DNA of 49,614 nucleotides from Rhodoblastus sp. 17X3 (lineage in GTDB: Bacteria; Pseudomonadota; Alphaproteobacteria; Rhizobiales; Beijerinckiaceae), in contig NZ_JASHHX010000025.1 of the NCBI RefSeq assembly GCF_030056575.1, positions 1 to 49,614 on the forward strand. The letters are read 5' to 3'. The position numbers and the translations under genes were made by a program. Position 1 is the stretch's first letter. Every line of letters begins with the position of its first letter. Positions 30,505 to 40,184 of this stretch are shown here, piece by piece. The notes under the pieces are model-generated. The model was not told the DNA's origin. It searched no databases and saw nothing but the letters and a program-made list of their open reading frames with translations.

Positions 30505-30918
30505 GTGACAAAAGTCCCAAATCCCATCGACAGACATGTCGGCGCGCGGGTTCGCATGCGCCGGATGCTCATCGGCATGAGCCAGGAAAAGCTCGGCGAA
30601 GCCCTGGGGCTGACCTTCCAGCAAATTCAGAAATATGAGAAGGGCGCGAACCGGATCAGCGCCAGCCGCCTGCAGCAGATTTCGGACGCGCTGAGTACGC
30701 CGCTGGCCTATTTCTTCAAGGGCGCCCCAACCTCGGACGGCGCCGTTCAGGGCGGATTCGCCGAGGCTGGCGCGGAAGAAAACAAGGTCAGCGATTTCGT
30801 GATGACCGCCGAAGGCCTGAGCCTCAACCGGGCTTTCGCCCGCCTGTCGGACCCCAAGGTTCGCAAGAGAATCGTGGATCTCGTGACCGTACTCGCCGAG
30901 GCCGAAAACGCCGGGTAA
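30505..30918 (+). CDS. XRE-family transcriptional regulator
   Basis: This small DNA-binding regulator is found between lnt and metK in many Hyphomicrobiales. It has 137 residues. The helix-turn-helix covers about 10-68, with MSQEKLGEALGLTFQQIQKY as the DNA-reading part, then EKGANRISASRLQQISDALS. The C-terminal helical part (SLNRAFARLSDPKVRKRIVD) probably serves in dimerisation. I chose GTG at 30505 because the family begins with the PNPIDRHVGARVRMRR block. Its target is not known; an inverted repeat just downstream, before metK, is an obvious candidate. Confidence 0.88.
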   Translation: MTKVPNPIDRHVGARVRMRRMLIGMSQEKLGEALGLTFQQIQKYEKGANRISASRLQQISDALSTPLAYFFKGAPTSDGAVQGGFAEAGAEENKVSDFVMTAEGLSLNRAFARLSDPKVRKRIVDLVTVLAEAENAG

Positions 30919-31231
30919 GCCCTGTTTCAGTCTTAGGGCGAAACTCGGAGCGTTCGTTATATCGAACAAAACAACTCAAATCGCTTGACGAAACGAACGC
31001 CAACTTTGTAATGGTTGGCTGTTCATGCGTTGCCGAAACGGCGTGCAAGGGATTTTGCGCAGTGAAGTTGCGCGCTTTCTTCCCTTTTCGTGCAACGCGC
31101 CTTTGGCCAGCCGGGCCCCGTCATGAGGCCGGGGCGCTGTTCCGCGAAGTGCGGAAGGCTGAAGGCGGAATGGAATCCCAGCCAGGGCGCCGTCCGCAAT
31201 TCGGCCCCCGTCTTGAATTTGGAGAGCGTTC
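30919..31231 (+). promoter_or_regulatory. Structured region upstream of metK
   Basis: These 313 bases hold no gene but many stem-loops. A long perfect inverted repeat GCGTTCGTT (30950-30958) / AACGAACGC (30992-31000) comes first. Hairpins follow: GCCAAC-N9-GTTGGC (30999-31019), GCCCCG-N9-CGGGGC (31115-31135), TTCCGC-GAAGT-GCGGAA (31140-31156) and GGCTG...CAGCC (31157-31183) with an inner GGA/TCC. The last two abut. A SAM-responsive leader before metK would make sense, but I do not recognise SAM-II or another known class. Confidence 0.45.
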
Positions 31232-32428
31232 GTGGCCCGCAGCGATTTTCTGTTTACAAGCGAATCCGTGTCCGAGGGGCATCCGGACAAGGTCGCAGAC
31301 CGGATTTCCGACGAGATCGTCGATCTTTTTTATCGCGAAGGCGAAAAGGCCGGGATCGATCCATTCCAGATCCGCGTCGCGGCTGAAACCCTCGTGACGA
31401 CGAATCGCGTGGTCATCGCCGGCGAAGTGCGCGGGCCCGCGATTTCGCACAAGCAGATCGAGGACGCTGCTCGCGAGGCGATCAAGGACATTGGTTACGA
31501 GCAGACCGGGTTCCATTGGGACACCGCGGAAATTGAAATCCTGCTTCATGCGCAATCGGCAGATATCGCCCAGGGCGTGGATTCCGCCGGCAACAAGGAT
31601 GAAGGCGCTGGCGACCAGGGCATCATGTTTGGCTACGCCTCCAACGAGACGGTCGATCTCATGCCGGCGCCCCTTCATTATGCGCACAAGATTCTCGAAT
31701 CTCTCGCCAAGGCTCGCAAATCGGGCGAAGGCGACGCGATCAAGCTCGGCCCCGACGCCAAGAGCCAAGTGACGGTGAAATATGTCGGCGGCAAGCCGGT
31801 CGGCGTGACCCAGATCGTGCTTTCGACCCAGCATGTCGATGAGGACCTGACGTCCGAAGACGTTCGCAAGATCGTTGAGCCCTATATTGTCGCCGCCTTG
31901 CCGAAGGGCTGGGTCTCGGACGCCACCGTCTGGCACGTCAATCCGACGGGCAAGTTCGTGATCGGCGGACCGGACGGCGACACGGGCCTGACCGGGCGCA
32001 AGATCATCGTCGACACTTACGGCGGCGCGGCGCCCCATGGCGGCGGCGCGTTTTCGGGCAAGGATCCGACCAAGGTGGACCGCTCCGCCGCCTACGCGGC
32101 GCGCTATCTCGCCAAGAACGTCGTCGCGGCGGGACTTGCCGATCGGGTCACCATCCAGCTCTCCTATGCGATTGGCGTCACCGACCCGTTGTCGATCTAT
32201 GTCGACGCGCATGGCACCGCCAAGGTCGATGAGGCGGCGCTGGAGGAAGTGCTGTTCAAGATCGTTCGGCTGTCGCCGCGCGGCATTCGCGAGCATCTTC
32301 ACCTCAATCGCCCGATCTATGCGCGGACCTCGGCCTATGGCCATTTCGGCCGCGCGCCCGATGCGGATGGCGGATTCACCTGGGAAAAGACCGATCTGGT
32401 CGACAAGCTCAAAGCGCATTTCGCCTGA
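31232..32428 (+). CDS. metK: S-adenosylmethionine synthetase
   Basis: MetK makes SAM from methionine and ATP. It has 398 residues. The N-terminal GHPDK (16-20) in [20 protein letters not shown], the central [12 protein letters not shown] loop and the phosphate-binding [19 protein letters not shown] are all intact. The GTG start at 31232 has GGAG seven bases upstream. It supplies SAM used by MiaB, TrmB, PrmC and UbiE in this window. The region before it is full of hairpins and may act in regulation. Confidence 0.97.
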   Translation: MARSDFLFTSESVSEGHPDKVADRISDEIVDLFYREGEKAGIDPFQIRVAAETLVTTNRVVIAGEVRGPAISHKQIEDAAREAIKDIGYEQTGFHWDTAEIEILLHAQSADIAQGVDSAGNKDEGAGDQGIMFGYASNETVDLMPAPLHYAHKILESLAKARKSGEGDAIKLGPDAKSQVTVKYVGGKPVGVTQIVLSTQHVDEDLTSEDVRKIVEPYIVAALPKGWVSDATVWHVNPTGKFVIGGPDGDTGLTGRKIIVDTYGGAAPHGGGAFSGKDPTKVDRSAAYAARYLAKNVVAAGLADRVTIQLSYAIGVTDPLSIYVDAHGTAKVDEAALEEVLFKIVRLSPRGIREHLHLNRPIYARTSAYGHFGRAPDADGGFTWEKTDLVDKLKAHFA

Positions 32429-32440
32429 AATCGGCTCCTG

Positions 32441-33151
32441 ATGAACTCGGTTGAATTGGAACAGCCGCGTCGCGCTCGTCGCGACGCGGGCCTTTACGGC
32501 AGGCGCAAGGGCAAGACCCTGCGGCCCTATCAGGCGGGCCTGGTCGAAAACCTGCTGCCGCAGCTTCAGATCGATCTTTCTCAGCGCCTCGACGATCCGG
32601 ACGGGCTTTTTCCGGATCGCAAGAACGACCTGCGGCTAGAAATCGGCTTCGGCGGCGGCGAACACCTCGCCTCCGACGCCCAGACGCATCCGGAGCGCGG
32701 CTATATCGGCTGCGAGCCCTTTGTCAACGGCGTCGCGAAACTGCTCGTCGAAGTTGAGACGCGCGCCCTTGCCAATATTCGGATTCATCCGGGCGACGCC
32801 GGCGACCTGATCGACGCGCTGCCGGACAAAAGCCTGTCAGGCGTCTGCCTTCTTTACCCGGATCCCTGGCCAAAGCGCCGCCACAAGGAGCGGCGCTTCG
32901 TTTCCGACGCCCTGCTGGCCCGTCTCGCCCGTGTCATGCGTCCGGGGGCCGAATTGCGCTTCGCGACCGATATTGACGATTATGCGGGATGGACGTTCGC
33001 CCGAATTCTGCGGTCGCCCGATTTCATCTGGCCGGCGCGCAGCGTGGAAGACTGGATCCATCCCTGGGCAGGCTGGCCCGGCACGCGCTATGAAGCCAAG
33101 GCGCTGCGCGAAGGACGCCGCCCGGTCTATCTGAGCTTCATCCGGCGCTAG
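32441..33151 (+). CDS. trmB: tRNA (guanine-46-N7)-methyltransferase
   Basis: TrmB methylates G46 in the variable loop of tRNA using SAM. It has 236 residues. A basic N-terminal arm is followed by GLYGRRKGKTLRPYQAGLVE, the SAM loop EIGFGGGEHLA and the substrate motif LLYPDPWPKRRHKERRFV. The C-terminal WPGTRYEAKALREGR is typical. The stop overlaps the converging metallopeptidase gene by 14 bases, so there is no terminator between them. Confidence 0.95.
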   Translation: MNSVELEQPRRARRDAGLYGRRKGKTLRPYQAGLVENLLPQLQIDLSQRLDDPDGLFPDRKNDLRLEIGFGGGEHLASDAQTHPERGYIGCEPFVNGVAKLLVEVETRALANIRIHPGDAGDLIDALPDKSLSGVCLLYPDPWPKRRHKERRFVSDALLARLARVMRPGAELRFATDIDDYAGWTFARILRSPDFIWPARSVEDWIHPWAGWPGTRYEAKALREGRRPVYLSFIRR

Positions 33152-34001
33152 GACGCTTCGTCTCGCCCGCTTTTCCGCCATAGCGGTGCAATTGGGCGCC
33201 ATAAGCCTTCAGCCAGGCTTCGGCCTTCGCCGTTTGCGGGCAAAGGCTTTTCGTCAAAGCCCAGAATGAATCCGAATGGTCGTGATGGCTGAGATGGGCC
33301 GTTTCGTGGGCGGCGAGATAATCCAGAACGAAGGGCGGCGCGAGAATCAGCCGCCAGGAGAAATTCAGGGCGCCCTTGGACGAACATGAACCCCAGCGGC
33401 TCGATGTGTCCCGAAGCGTCAGGCTGATCGGCCGGCGGCCGCTCTTCGCTGCGTGAAGGCGGACGGCGCTTTCGAGGTCGCGGCGCGCCTCTTCCCGAAG
33501 GAATGCGATGACCCGGCGCTCGAAATGGGCGATTTCGCCGGTCGCGCAAAGATATAAGACGCCGTCGATGTCCTCGATCCAGGCCGGTCCGCGCCGCACG
33601 CTCGGCCTCGGGCAATGTCGGAGCACATGGTCGACGCCGCGCAGCGGCAATTTCGCGCCCGGAAGGATAAGGGCGCGCTGTGGCAGGCGCGCGACCCGGC
33701 TCGCCAGCCATCCGGCATGGGCCTGCGCGAAGTCCCGCGCCTGATCGAGGCTGGCGCGCGTGGGCATGGTCAGCACGATGTCGCCGGTCGCCCCGCGCAC
33801 GCGGAGCGTGAAGCGCCGCGCCGCGCCGTTTCGCTTGAGCGCGATCTTGAAGATCTGATCCTGATGGGCGATGTCAATGGCGCCGACTTCAGCCGTATCG
33901 CTGCGGCGGAAAGCCTTGAACAAGGCGTCGAAGCCCATCGCCTTCTTGACCAGCCGCGCTCCCTTGGCCAAACGCGCGCTCCCGTCGTTCACTTCTGGCA
34001 T
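33138..34001 (-). CDS. YgjP-type (DUF45/M48) metallopeptidase
   Basis: A predicted zinc metalloprotease of the YgjP/WLM type, cytosolic, with unknown substrate. It has about 287 residues. The N-terminal beta-rich part ([19 protein letters not shown]) is followed by [20 protein letters not shown] and the zinc motif HETAH (about residue 230) with [11 protein letters not shown]. The start is uncertain: ATG at 34001 overlaps the end of mutM by 13 bases, and GTG at 33992 overlaps it by three. The 3' end overlaps trmB. No membrane segment is seen. Confidence 0.85.
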   Translation of the reverse strand: MPEVNDGSARLAKGARLVKKAMGFDALFKAFRRSDTAEVGAIDIAHQDQIFKIALKRNGAARRFTLRVRGATGDIVLTMPTRASLDQARDFAQAHAGWLASRVARLPQRALILPGAKLPLRGVDHVLRHCPRPSVRRGPAWIEDIDGVLYLCATGEIAHFERRVIAFLREEARRDLESAVRLHAAKSGRRPISLTLRDTSSRWGSCSSKGALNFSWRLILAPPFVLDYLAAHETAHLSHHDHSDSFWALTKSLCPQTAKAEAWLKAYGAQLHRYGGKAGETKRPSAG

Positions 34002-34861
34002 TTCGGGCAGAAAAAAGTCGAGCGGCCATTTTGCACCCGCCGTTCGATTATCCCTCTGCATGCCGGCGTGGGACAAGCCTCTCCGACGCGGTTGTAAACA
34101 CGAAAATTGTGCTGAAAATAGCCGAGCGAGCCATCCGCTTGCCGATGGTCGCGCAGCGACGATCCGCCCGCCAGCACCGCTTCCTCCAAAACATCGCGGA
34201 TGGATCGGGCGAGTCTTTCGGCGGCCTTTCCCGGCGCGCCGGCCTTCCCGACCACGTCGCCTGCGGGCCGGTCGGGCGCGAGCCCCGCGCGATGCAACGC
34301 TTCGCAGACATAGATGTTGCCGAGACCGGCGATCAGCTTCTGGTCGAGCAGGGCCGCCTTGAGCGAGGTTTTCCGTCCGGCGAAAAGCTGCGCGAGCGTT
34401 TCGGCGTTGAAGCTGTTGGAAAGAGGCTCGACGCCCAGTTCCGCAAAAAAGGGATGGGATTCCAGCGTCCCCGCTGCGGCCAGCGTCATGAAGCCGAACC
34501 GCCGCGGATCGTTATAGACGACGGAAGCTTCGCCCAGATGAATGACGACATGGTCATGGGCCGGGTTTTTCGAGCGCGGGAGGGCGAAAGCGCCCGGAGG
34601 CTCACCCTGCCCCTCGATGCGAAACGAGCCGCTCATGCCGAGATGGGCGATGAGCGCAGCCCCGTCATCAAGCGACGCGATGAGATATTTCGCGCGGCGT
34701 TCAAGGCCGAGAATGCGCCGGCCCTGCAAGAGCTTCGCGAAATCGGGCGGGAAGGGAAAACGCAGGTCGGGACGGCGCAATTCGACCCGGGCAATGCGGG
34801 CTCCCACGAGCGTCGGCGCGAGGCCCCTGCGGACAGTCTCCACCTCCGGCAATTCCGGCAT
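33989..34861 (-). CDS. mutM: Formamidopyrimidine-DNA glycosylase
   Basis: MutM (Fpg) excises 8-oxoguanine and formamidopyrimidines and cuts the abasic site. It has 290 residues. After Met removal the catalytic proline is exposed ([14 protein letters not shown]); E3 and K58 (ERRAKYL) are in place. The helix-two-turn-helix has [19 protein letters not shown]. The C-terminal zinc finger reads C-x4-C then C-x2-C ([15 protein letters not shown]), wider than the usual C-x2-C first half. The ATG at 34861 has AGGGG upstream. It is divergent from ubiE. Confidence 0.95.
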   Translation of the reverse strand: MPELPEVETVRRGLAPTLVGARIARVELRRPDLRFPFPPDFAKLLQGRRILGLERRAKYLIASLDDGAALIAHLGMSGSFRIEGQGEPPGAFALPRSKNPAHDHVVIHLGEASVVYNDPRRFGFMTLAAAGTLESHPFFAELGVEPLSNSFNAETLAQLFAGRKTSLKAALLDQKLIAGLGNIYVCEALHRAGLAPDRPAGDVVGKAGAPGKAAERLARSIRDVLEEAVLAGGSSLRDHRQADGSLGYFQHNFRVYNRVGEACPTPACRGIIERRVQNGRSTFFCPKCQK

Positions 34862-34951
34862 GTCTTCCCCTTCATTTCCCACGCTTGACGAGATAGATAG
34901 CCATGCTGGAGCGGCCGCGCTATGGTCCGCTCGTTTCTGGGAGTGGAATTC

Positions 34952-35743
34952 ATGCAGGACGCGCACCCGTCAGACCCGGCGCCGGACCACGACGCCGCCG
35001 CGCGGACGCATTTCGGCTATGCGGAGGTGCGCCTCGACGACAAGCAGACTCTCGTTGACGATGTCTTTCACAAGGTCGCGCATCGCTATGACGTGATGAA
35101 CGATCTGATGTCGGGAGGATTGCATCGCGTCTGGAAGGACGTCTTCGTCGCCAAGGTCCAGCCGTCAAAGCGCTCGCCCTTCAAGCATCTCGATGTCGCG
35201 GGCGGAACTGGCGACATCGCCTTCCGCGTCGCGCGCGCCGGCGGGCCGAAGACGGACGTCACGGTCCTCGACATCAATCCCGACATGCTTGGCGTCGGAC
35301 GCGAACGGGCCGAGAAGAACGGCTTGGCTCGGCAATTGACCTTCGTCGAGGCCAATGCCGAGGAATTGCCCTTCCCCGATGCGGAATTCGACGCTTATAC
35401 GATCGCCTTTGGCATTCGCAACGTCCCGCGCATCGACAAGGCGCTGGCCGAAGCTTTTCGCGTCCTCAAGCGCGGTGGGCGCTTCCTGTGCCTCGAATTC
35501 TCCCATGTCGAGGCGCCCGCGCTCGCCAGGATTTACGAATCCTATTCCTTTTCGGTGATCCCGGCGATTGGCCGGCTGGTCACCGGCGAGGCGGAGCCCT
35601 ATCGCTATCTGGTGGAGTCCATCCGCCAGTTTCCCGCCCCGGAAGATTTCGCGGCCATGATTGAAAAGGCCGGTTTTCAGCGTGTGGGCTTCACCCGCCT
35701 CACCGGCGGAGTCGTCGCCATCCATTCCGGCTGGAAATTGTAA
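34952..35743 (+). CDS. ubiE: Demethylmenaquinone/demethoxyubiquinone C-methyltransferase
   Basis: UbiE is a SAM-dependent C-methyltransferase of ubiquinone synthesis. It has 263 residues. Family blocks are [20 protein letters not shown], the SAM loop [15 protein letters not shown] and [20 protein letters not shown], followed by [14 protein letters not shown] chose ATG at 34952 because GGAG sits eight bases before it; an ATG ten codons earlier is possible. ubiB follows 17 bases later. Confidence 0.95.
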   Translation: MQDAHPSDPAPDHDAAARTHFGYAEVRLDDKQTLVDDVFHKVAHRYDVMNDLMSGGLHRVWKDVFVAKVQPSKRSPFKHLDVAGGTGDIAFRVARAGGPKTDVTVLDINPDMLGVGRERAEKNGLARQLTFVEANAEELPFPDAEFDAYTIAFGIRNVPRIDKALAEAFRVLKRGGRFLCLEFSHVEAPALARIYESYSFSVIPAIGRLVTGEAEPYRYLVESIRQFPAPEDFAAMIEKAGFQRVGFTRLTGGVVAIHSGWKL

Positions 35744-35760
35744 CGAATCGAGCCTCTTCG

Positions 35761-37320
35761 GTGTTCGCCACCATCGGACATGTCCTTCGCCTCGCGCGCG
35801 CCGGCTTCATTCTGGCGCGAGAGGGCGTATTTTCCGGCGTCGACGCTGCGGCTTTGCCCGTCGAGGCGCGGCCGGCGCTTTGGTTCGCGGGGCTGGTCGC
35901 CCGCCGCGACGGCGGCATGGCCAGATTGGCCCCCGCGATCGCCCGGCTCGGTCCTTCCTATGTGAAACTCGGTCAGACGCTCGCCACGCGGCCCGATGTC
36001 GTCGGCGTCGCCGTCGCCCGCGAACTGGAAGCTCTTCAGGACCGCATGGCGCCGTTCCCGCGCGAAATCGCCGTGACTGTCATCGAAAAGGCGTTCGGAC
36101 GGCCCATTGGCGAGTGTTTTTCGGAATTGAGCGAGCCGGTCGCCGCCGCCTCGGTCGCGCAGGTTCACCGCGCCAAGGTCGTCGAGGACGGCGTCGAGAA
36201 GCCGGTGGCGGTCAAAGTATTGCGTCCCGGCATCGAGCGCCGGTTCCGTCGCGACCTTGGCGACATGTTTTTCGCCGCGCGGCAGGCGCAAAGGCTCTCG
36301 GACGAGGCGAAAAGGCTGAATGCGATCGGCGTGGTCGATACTCTGGCGCGCTCCGTCAAGATCGAGATGGATTTCCGCCTGGAAGCGGCGGCGGCCTCCG
36401 AATTTGCTGAAAACACCCATGGCGACGACGATTTTCTCGTGCCGAAGGTCGATTGGGACCGCTGCGCCCGCGAAGTCATGACGCTGGAATGGATCGAGGG
36501 CATAGCTCTGTCCGATGTCGAGGCCTTGCGGCGTTCCGGCGCCGACCTGCCCCGTCTCGGGCGCACCCTGATCCAATCCTTCCTTCGCCATGCCGTGCGG
36601 GACGGCTTTTTTCACGCCGACATGCATCCAGGCAATTTGTTCCTCACGCCGGGGGGACGCCTCGCGGCCGTGGATTTCGGCATCATGGGCCGGCTGGGGC
36701 TCAAGGAGCGACGCTTCCTGGCCGAGATTCTCTATGGCTTCATAACCCGTGATTACCGGCGCGTGGCGGAAGTTCATTTCGAGGCGGGCTATGTGCCCGC
36801 GCATTACAGCGTCGCGGATTTCGCCCAGGCGATCCGCGCGGTCGGCGAGCCGATCCATTCGCGGCGGGCCGATGAAATCTCGATGGCCAAGCTGCTGACG
36901 CTGCTGTTTGAAATCACGGCGCTGTTCGACATGCACACGCGCATCGAGCTCGTCATGCTGCAAAAGACCATGGTCGTCGTGGAGGGCGTCGCGCGCTCGC
37001 TCGATCCGCGTCTGGACATGTGGTCCACGGCCGAGCCGGTGGTGCGGAGCTGGATCGAGGACAATCTCGGGCCGCGCGGCAAGATCGCCGACGCCGGCGA
37101 AAGTCTCGCGGCGCTGGCCCGCGTCGCGGCCCACACTCCCGAGATGATCGCGCGCGCCGGCCGGATCGCCGAAAAACTGGAGATCATGGCCGAAGGCGGA
37201 CTGGCGCTGGCGCCCGAGACGGTCAAAGCGATCGGGCGAGCCAATGCGGCCAGCCATCGGCTGTGGCGATACGGTTTCGCCTTCGCCTGTGTCATCATCA
37301 TTGTCCTGCTCTTGCGTTGA
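35761..37320 (+). CDS. ubiB: Ubiquinone biosynthesis kinase-like protein UbiB
   Basis: UbiB is an atypical (ADCK/COQ8-like) protein kinase-fold ATPase needed for ubiquinone synthesis. It has 519 residues. The KxGQ motif is in YVKLGQTLATRPD (about residue 71), the Ala-rich nucleotide loop in AAASVAQVHRAKV, the catalytic block is HADMHPGNLFL, and VDFGIMGRLG replaces the DFG loop. The C-terminus is a membrane anchor (FAFACVIIIVLLLR). The start GTG at 35761 has a poor ribosome site, so it probably depends on ubiE translation. Confidence 0.95.
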   Translation: MFATIGHVLRLARAGFILAREGVFSGVDAAALPVEARPALWFAGLVARRDGGMARLAPAIARLGPSYVKLGQTLATRPDVVGVAVARELEALQDRMAPFPREIAVTVIEKAFGRPIGECFSELSEPVAAASVAQVHRAKVVEDGVEKPVAVKVLRPGIERRFRRDLGDMFFAARQAQRLSDEAKRLNAIGVVDTLARSVKIEMDFRLEAAAASEFAENTHGDDDFLVPKVDWDRCAREVMTLEWIEGIALSDVEALRRSGADLPRLGRTLIQSFLRHAVRDGFFHADMHPGNLFLTPGGRLAAVDFGIMGRLGLKERRFLAEILYGFITRDYRRVAEVHFEAGYVPAHYSVADFAQAIRAVGEPIHSRRADEISMAKLLTLLFEITALFDMHTRIELVMLQKTMVVVEGVARSLDPRLDMWSTAEPVVRSWIEDNLGPRGKIADAGESLAALARVAAHTPEMIARAGRIAEKLEIMAEGGLALAPETVKAIGRANAASHRLWRYGFAFACVIIIVLLLR

Positions 37321-37332
37321 GGACGCGCGGCC

Positions 37333-38565
37333 ATGACGACGCTCACCGACCATCCGTCCGTCCTGCTGATCGTCGGCGGCGGCATCGCCGCTTACAAGAG
37401 TCTGGAGCTGATCCGCCTGCTGCGCGGCGCCGAGATTCAGGTGCGAACGGTGCTGACCAAGGCGGGGGCGCAATTCGTGACGCCGCTGTCTCTGGCCAGC
37501 CTGAGCGGCGAGAAGGTTTTTGAAGACCTGTTCTCGCTAACCGACGAAACGGAAATGGGCCATATTGAATTGAGCCGGCAGGCCGATCTGATCGTGATCG
37601 CGCCCGCGACCGCCGATCTGCTTGCCAAGGCGGCGAACGGGCTGGCGAACGATCTCGCTTCGACGCTGCTGCTGGCGTCGAACAAGCCCGCGCTCGCCGC
37701 GCCGGCGATGAACTGGCGCATGTGGGAGCATCCCGCCACCCGGCGCAATCACGCGCAATTGCGCGCCGACGGCATGAGGTTCGTGGGCCCGAACGAGGGC
37801 GCCATGGCCTGCGGCGAAACGGGTTTCGGCCGCATGGCGGAGCCGGAGGAAATTTTCGCCGCGATTCGAGCCTATCTGGCTGGCGCGCCCGAGCCGCGCG
37901 GCCCGCTCGCCGGGAAAAAAATCGTCATCACGGCGGGGCCGACCCATGAGCCGATCGACCCGGTTCGCTATATCGCCAACAGGTCCTCTGGCAAGCAGGG
38001 CTATGCGGTCGCGCGCGCGGCCCGGGCGGCAGGCGCGGATGTCATTCTCGTTTCGGGGCCGGTGACGATTCCGCCTCCGGAAGGCGTGCCCGTCATCCGC
38101 GTCGAAACGGCGCGGGAAATGGCCGCCGCCGTGGACGCGGCCCTTCCTTGCGATATTTTCATCGCGGCCGCGGCCGTAGCCGATTGGCGAATTGCCGGCG
38201 ACCATGCGGAAAAGATCAAGAAGGGGAAAAAAGGGCCGCCGGATTTGAAGCTGGTGGAGAACCCCGACATTCTCGCCAAGGTGTCGCAACTTCAAAACGG
38301 CAGGCCCGGTTTGGTGGTCGGCTTCGCCGCGGAGACCGAAAAGCTGGTCGAACATGCGCGGCGAAAGCTCGCGCGCAAGGGATGCGATCTGATCGTGGCC
38401 AATGACGTCAGCCCCGCGAGCGGCGTGATGGGGGGCGACGAGAACACAATGGTCATCGTCACGGCGGAAGGCGTGACGTCGTGGCCGAAGCTGGACAAGG
38501 ATGCGGCGGCGGTGATGCTGGTCGAACATCTCGTAGAAATTCTGGCGCAGCGCGAAGGGTTTTGA
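37333..38565 (+). CDS. coaBC: Bifunctional phosphopantothenoylcysteine decarboxylase/synthetase
   Basis: CoaBC joins cysteine to 4'-phosphopantothenate (CoaB) and decarboxylates the product with FMN (CoaC), two steps of coenzyme A synthesis. It has 410 residues. The CoaC half (1-190) has [16 protein letters not shown], the PAMN motif and the catalytic C160 in [11 protein letters not shown]. The CoaB half begins [20 protein letters not shown] and continues with NRSSGKQG and AAAVADWR. With coaA in the same window, three steps of the pathway are present. Confidence 0.96.
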   Translation: MTTLTDHPSVLLIVGGGIAAYKSLELIRLLRGAEIQVRTVLTKAGAQFVTPLSLASLSGEKVFEDLFSLTDETEMGHIELSRQADLIVIAPATADLLAKAANGLANDLASTLLLASNKPALAAPAMNWRMWEHPATRRNHAQLRADGMRFVGPNEGAMACGETGFGRMAEPEEIFAAIRAYLAGAPEPRGPLAGKKIVITAGPTHEPIDPVRYIANRSSGKQGYAVARAARAAGADVILVSGPVTIPPPEGVPVIRVETAREMAAAVDAALPCDIFIAAAAVADWRIAGDHAEKIKKGKKGPPDLKLVENPDILAKVSQLQNGRPGLVVGFAAETEKLVEHARRKLARKGCDLIVANDVSPASGVMGGDENTMVIVTAEGVTSWPKLDKDAAAVMLVEHLVEILAQREGF

Positions 38566-38566
38566 G

Positions 38567-39028
38567 GTGGATATCAGGATCAAGCGCTTGCCGCATGGCG
38601 AAGGTCTGCCGCTTCCAGCCTATCAGAGCGAGGGCGCGGCCGGCTTCGATCTCGTCGCCGCCGTTCCGGTCGACGCGCCCGTGATCCTGCCGCCCGGCGC
38701 GCGAACCCTGGCGCCGACCGGCCTCGTGCTGGAGCTTCCCCAGGGCTTCGAGGCCCAGGTGCGTCCGCGCTCAGGCCTCGCCCTGAAACATGGCGTGACG
38801 GTGCTGAATACGCCGGGCACGATCGACTGCGATTACCGCGGCGAAGTGGGCGTCATTCTCATTAATCATGGAGACCGGCCCTTTGAAATCTCGCGCGGCG
38901 ACCGGATCGCGCAACTGGTGGTCGCTCCGGTGGTCCGGGCCCATCTAACCGTGGCCGAGGCGCTTTCGGATACAGCGCGCGGCGGCGGCGGTTTTGGCTC
39001 CACCGGGCGGGAGTCCGGATCGTCGTAA
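38567..39028 (+). CDS. dut: Deoxyuridine 5'-triphosphate nucleotidohydrolase
   Basis: Dut hydrolyses dUTP to dUMP, keeping uracil out of DNA. It is a trimeric enzyme of 153 residues. The five motifs are visible: [54 protein letters not shown] and the C-terminal [10 protein letters not shown]. The GTG start at 38567 lies one base after the coaBC stop with AAGG eight bases upstream. Pairing with coaBC is widespread in bacteria. Confidence 0.96.
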   Translation: MDIRIKRLPHGEGLPLPAYQSEGAAGFDLVAAVPVDAPVILPPGARTLAPTGLVLELPQGFEAQVRPRSGLALKHGVTVLNTPGTIDCDYRGEVGVILINHGDRPFEISRGDRIAQLVVAPVVRAHLTVAEALSDTARGGGGFGSTGRESGSS

Positions 39029-39035
39029 ACACGAC

Positions 39036-39052
39036 AAGCCATGCGGCTTCTT
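39036..39052 (+). terminator. Weak hairpin after dut
   Basis: AAGCC-ATGC-GGCTT followed by CTT lies eight bases past the dut stop. The stem is only 5 bp and the T-run is short, so it is a doubtful terminator. Confidence 0.3.
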
Positions 39053-39134
39053 TGGGCAGAGCTTTAGTCGACAGCATATATCAGGTTTGTTATTTTGACC
39101 GCGGCGAACAGAGACGCCGACAGGGAGCAAAGTG

Positions 39135-40118
39135 ATGACGAACGCCACCAGCCCGGGAACATCGGCGAAAAAGCCGGGACGCGGGAAGATCTACGATTCC
39201 ATCACGCAGACCATCGGCGACACGCCTCTGGTGCGGTTCGATCGCATCGCGGCGGCGCGCGGCGTCAAGGGCAAGCTGCTCGCCAAACTCGAGTTTTTCA
39301 ATCCGATCGCCTCGGTCAAGGATCGTATCGGCGTTTCCATGATCGACACGCTCGAAGCGCAGGGCAAGATTACGCCCGGCAAGTCCGTGCTGATCGAGCC
39401 AACCTCGGGCAATACGGGTATCGCTTTGGCTTTCGTCGCCGCGGCGCGCGGCTACAAGCTGCAGCTTGTCATGCCGGAGTCGATGTCGATCGAGCGGCGC
39501 AAGATGCTGGCGCTGCTTGGTGCCGAACTCGTGCTCACGCCGGCGGCGCAGGGCATGAAGGGCGCGATCGCGAAGGCGGCGGAACTGGTCGCCTCGACGC
39601 CGGGCGGCATCACGCCGGCGCAGTTCGAAAACCCCGCCAATCCGGAGATTCACCGCCGCACCACCGCCGAAGAAATCTGGAACGACACCAATGGCGAGGT
39701 CGACATCATCATTTCTGGCGTCGGCACGGGCGGCACCATCACCGGCGTCGGCGAAGTGCTCAAGGCGCGCAAACCCGGCGTGAAGATCATCGCGGTCGAG
39801 CCCGTGGAATCGCCGGTTCTTTCCGGCGGACAGCCGGGTCCGCACAAGATTCAGGGCATCGGCGCCGGTTTCGTCCCCGCTGTGCTGGATCGCGCGGTCA
39901 TCGACGAAGTCGTGACGATCGACAGCGCCACGGCGATCGAGACGGCCCGCCAGGTCGCCCGGATCGAGGGCGTGCCGGTCGGCATTTCCTCGGGCGCGGC
40001 TGTCGCGGCTGCGCTTCAGGTGGCGGCCCGTCCAAGCTCGGAAGGCAAGAACATCGTCATCATCATTCCCTCTTTCGCCGAGCGCTACCTCTCGACGGCG
40101 CTGTTCGAAGGCCTCTGA
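39135..40118 (+). CDS. cysK: Cysteine synthase A
   Basis: CysK is the PLP enzyme that makes cysteine from O-acetylserine and sulfide. It has 327 residues. The PLP lysine is K62 ([11 protein letters not shown]), the substrate loop is TSGNTGIAL, and the phosphate-binding glycines are in [14 protein letters not shown] basic N-terminal extension of about 17 residues precedes the conserved [17 protein letters not shown] chose ATG at 39135 because GGGAG lies seven bases upstream; a GTG directly before it is less likely. A perfect hairpin lies between this gene and the next. Confidence 0.95.
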   Translation: MTNATSPGTSAKKPGRGKIYDSITQTIGDTPLVRFDRIAAARGVKGKLLAKLEFFNPIASVKDRIGVSMIDTLEAQGKITPGKSVLIEPTSGNTGIALAFVAAARGYKLQLVMPESMSIERRKMLALLGAELVLTPAAQGMKGAIAKAAELVASTPGGITPAQFENPANPEIHRRTTAEEIWNDTNGEVDIIISGVGTGGTITGVGEVLKARKPGVKIIAVEPVESPVLSGGQPGPHKIQGIGAGFVPAVLDRAVIDEVVTIDSATAIETARQVARIEGVPVGISSGAAVAAALQVAARPSSEGKNIVIIIPSFAERYLSTALFEGL

Positions 40119-40140
40119 GGGCGTCCCTTTTCAATCCGGC

Positions 40141-40173
40141 CCGGCTCCGTTAACCATTTGGCGACGGAGCCGG
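40141..40173 (+). promoter_or_regulatory. Perfect 10-bp hairpin before the enoyl-CoA hydratase gene
   Basis: CCGGCTCCGT (40141-40150) pairs with ACGGAGCCGG (40164-40173) across a 13-base loop. It ends directly before the ribosome site AAGGG (40174-40178). No T-run follows, so a simple terminator is unlikely; it may protect or tune translation, or mark the cysK mRNA end. Confidence 0.45.
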
Positions 40174-40184
40174 AAGGGTGATTC

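Noticed and set aside
30919-31231. Known SAM riboswitch before metK
   Set aside because: I could not match the conserved core of SAM-II or other classes by eye, so only a structured region is reported.
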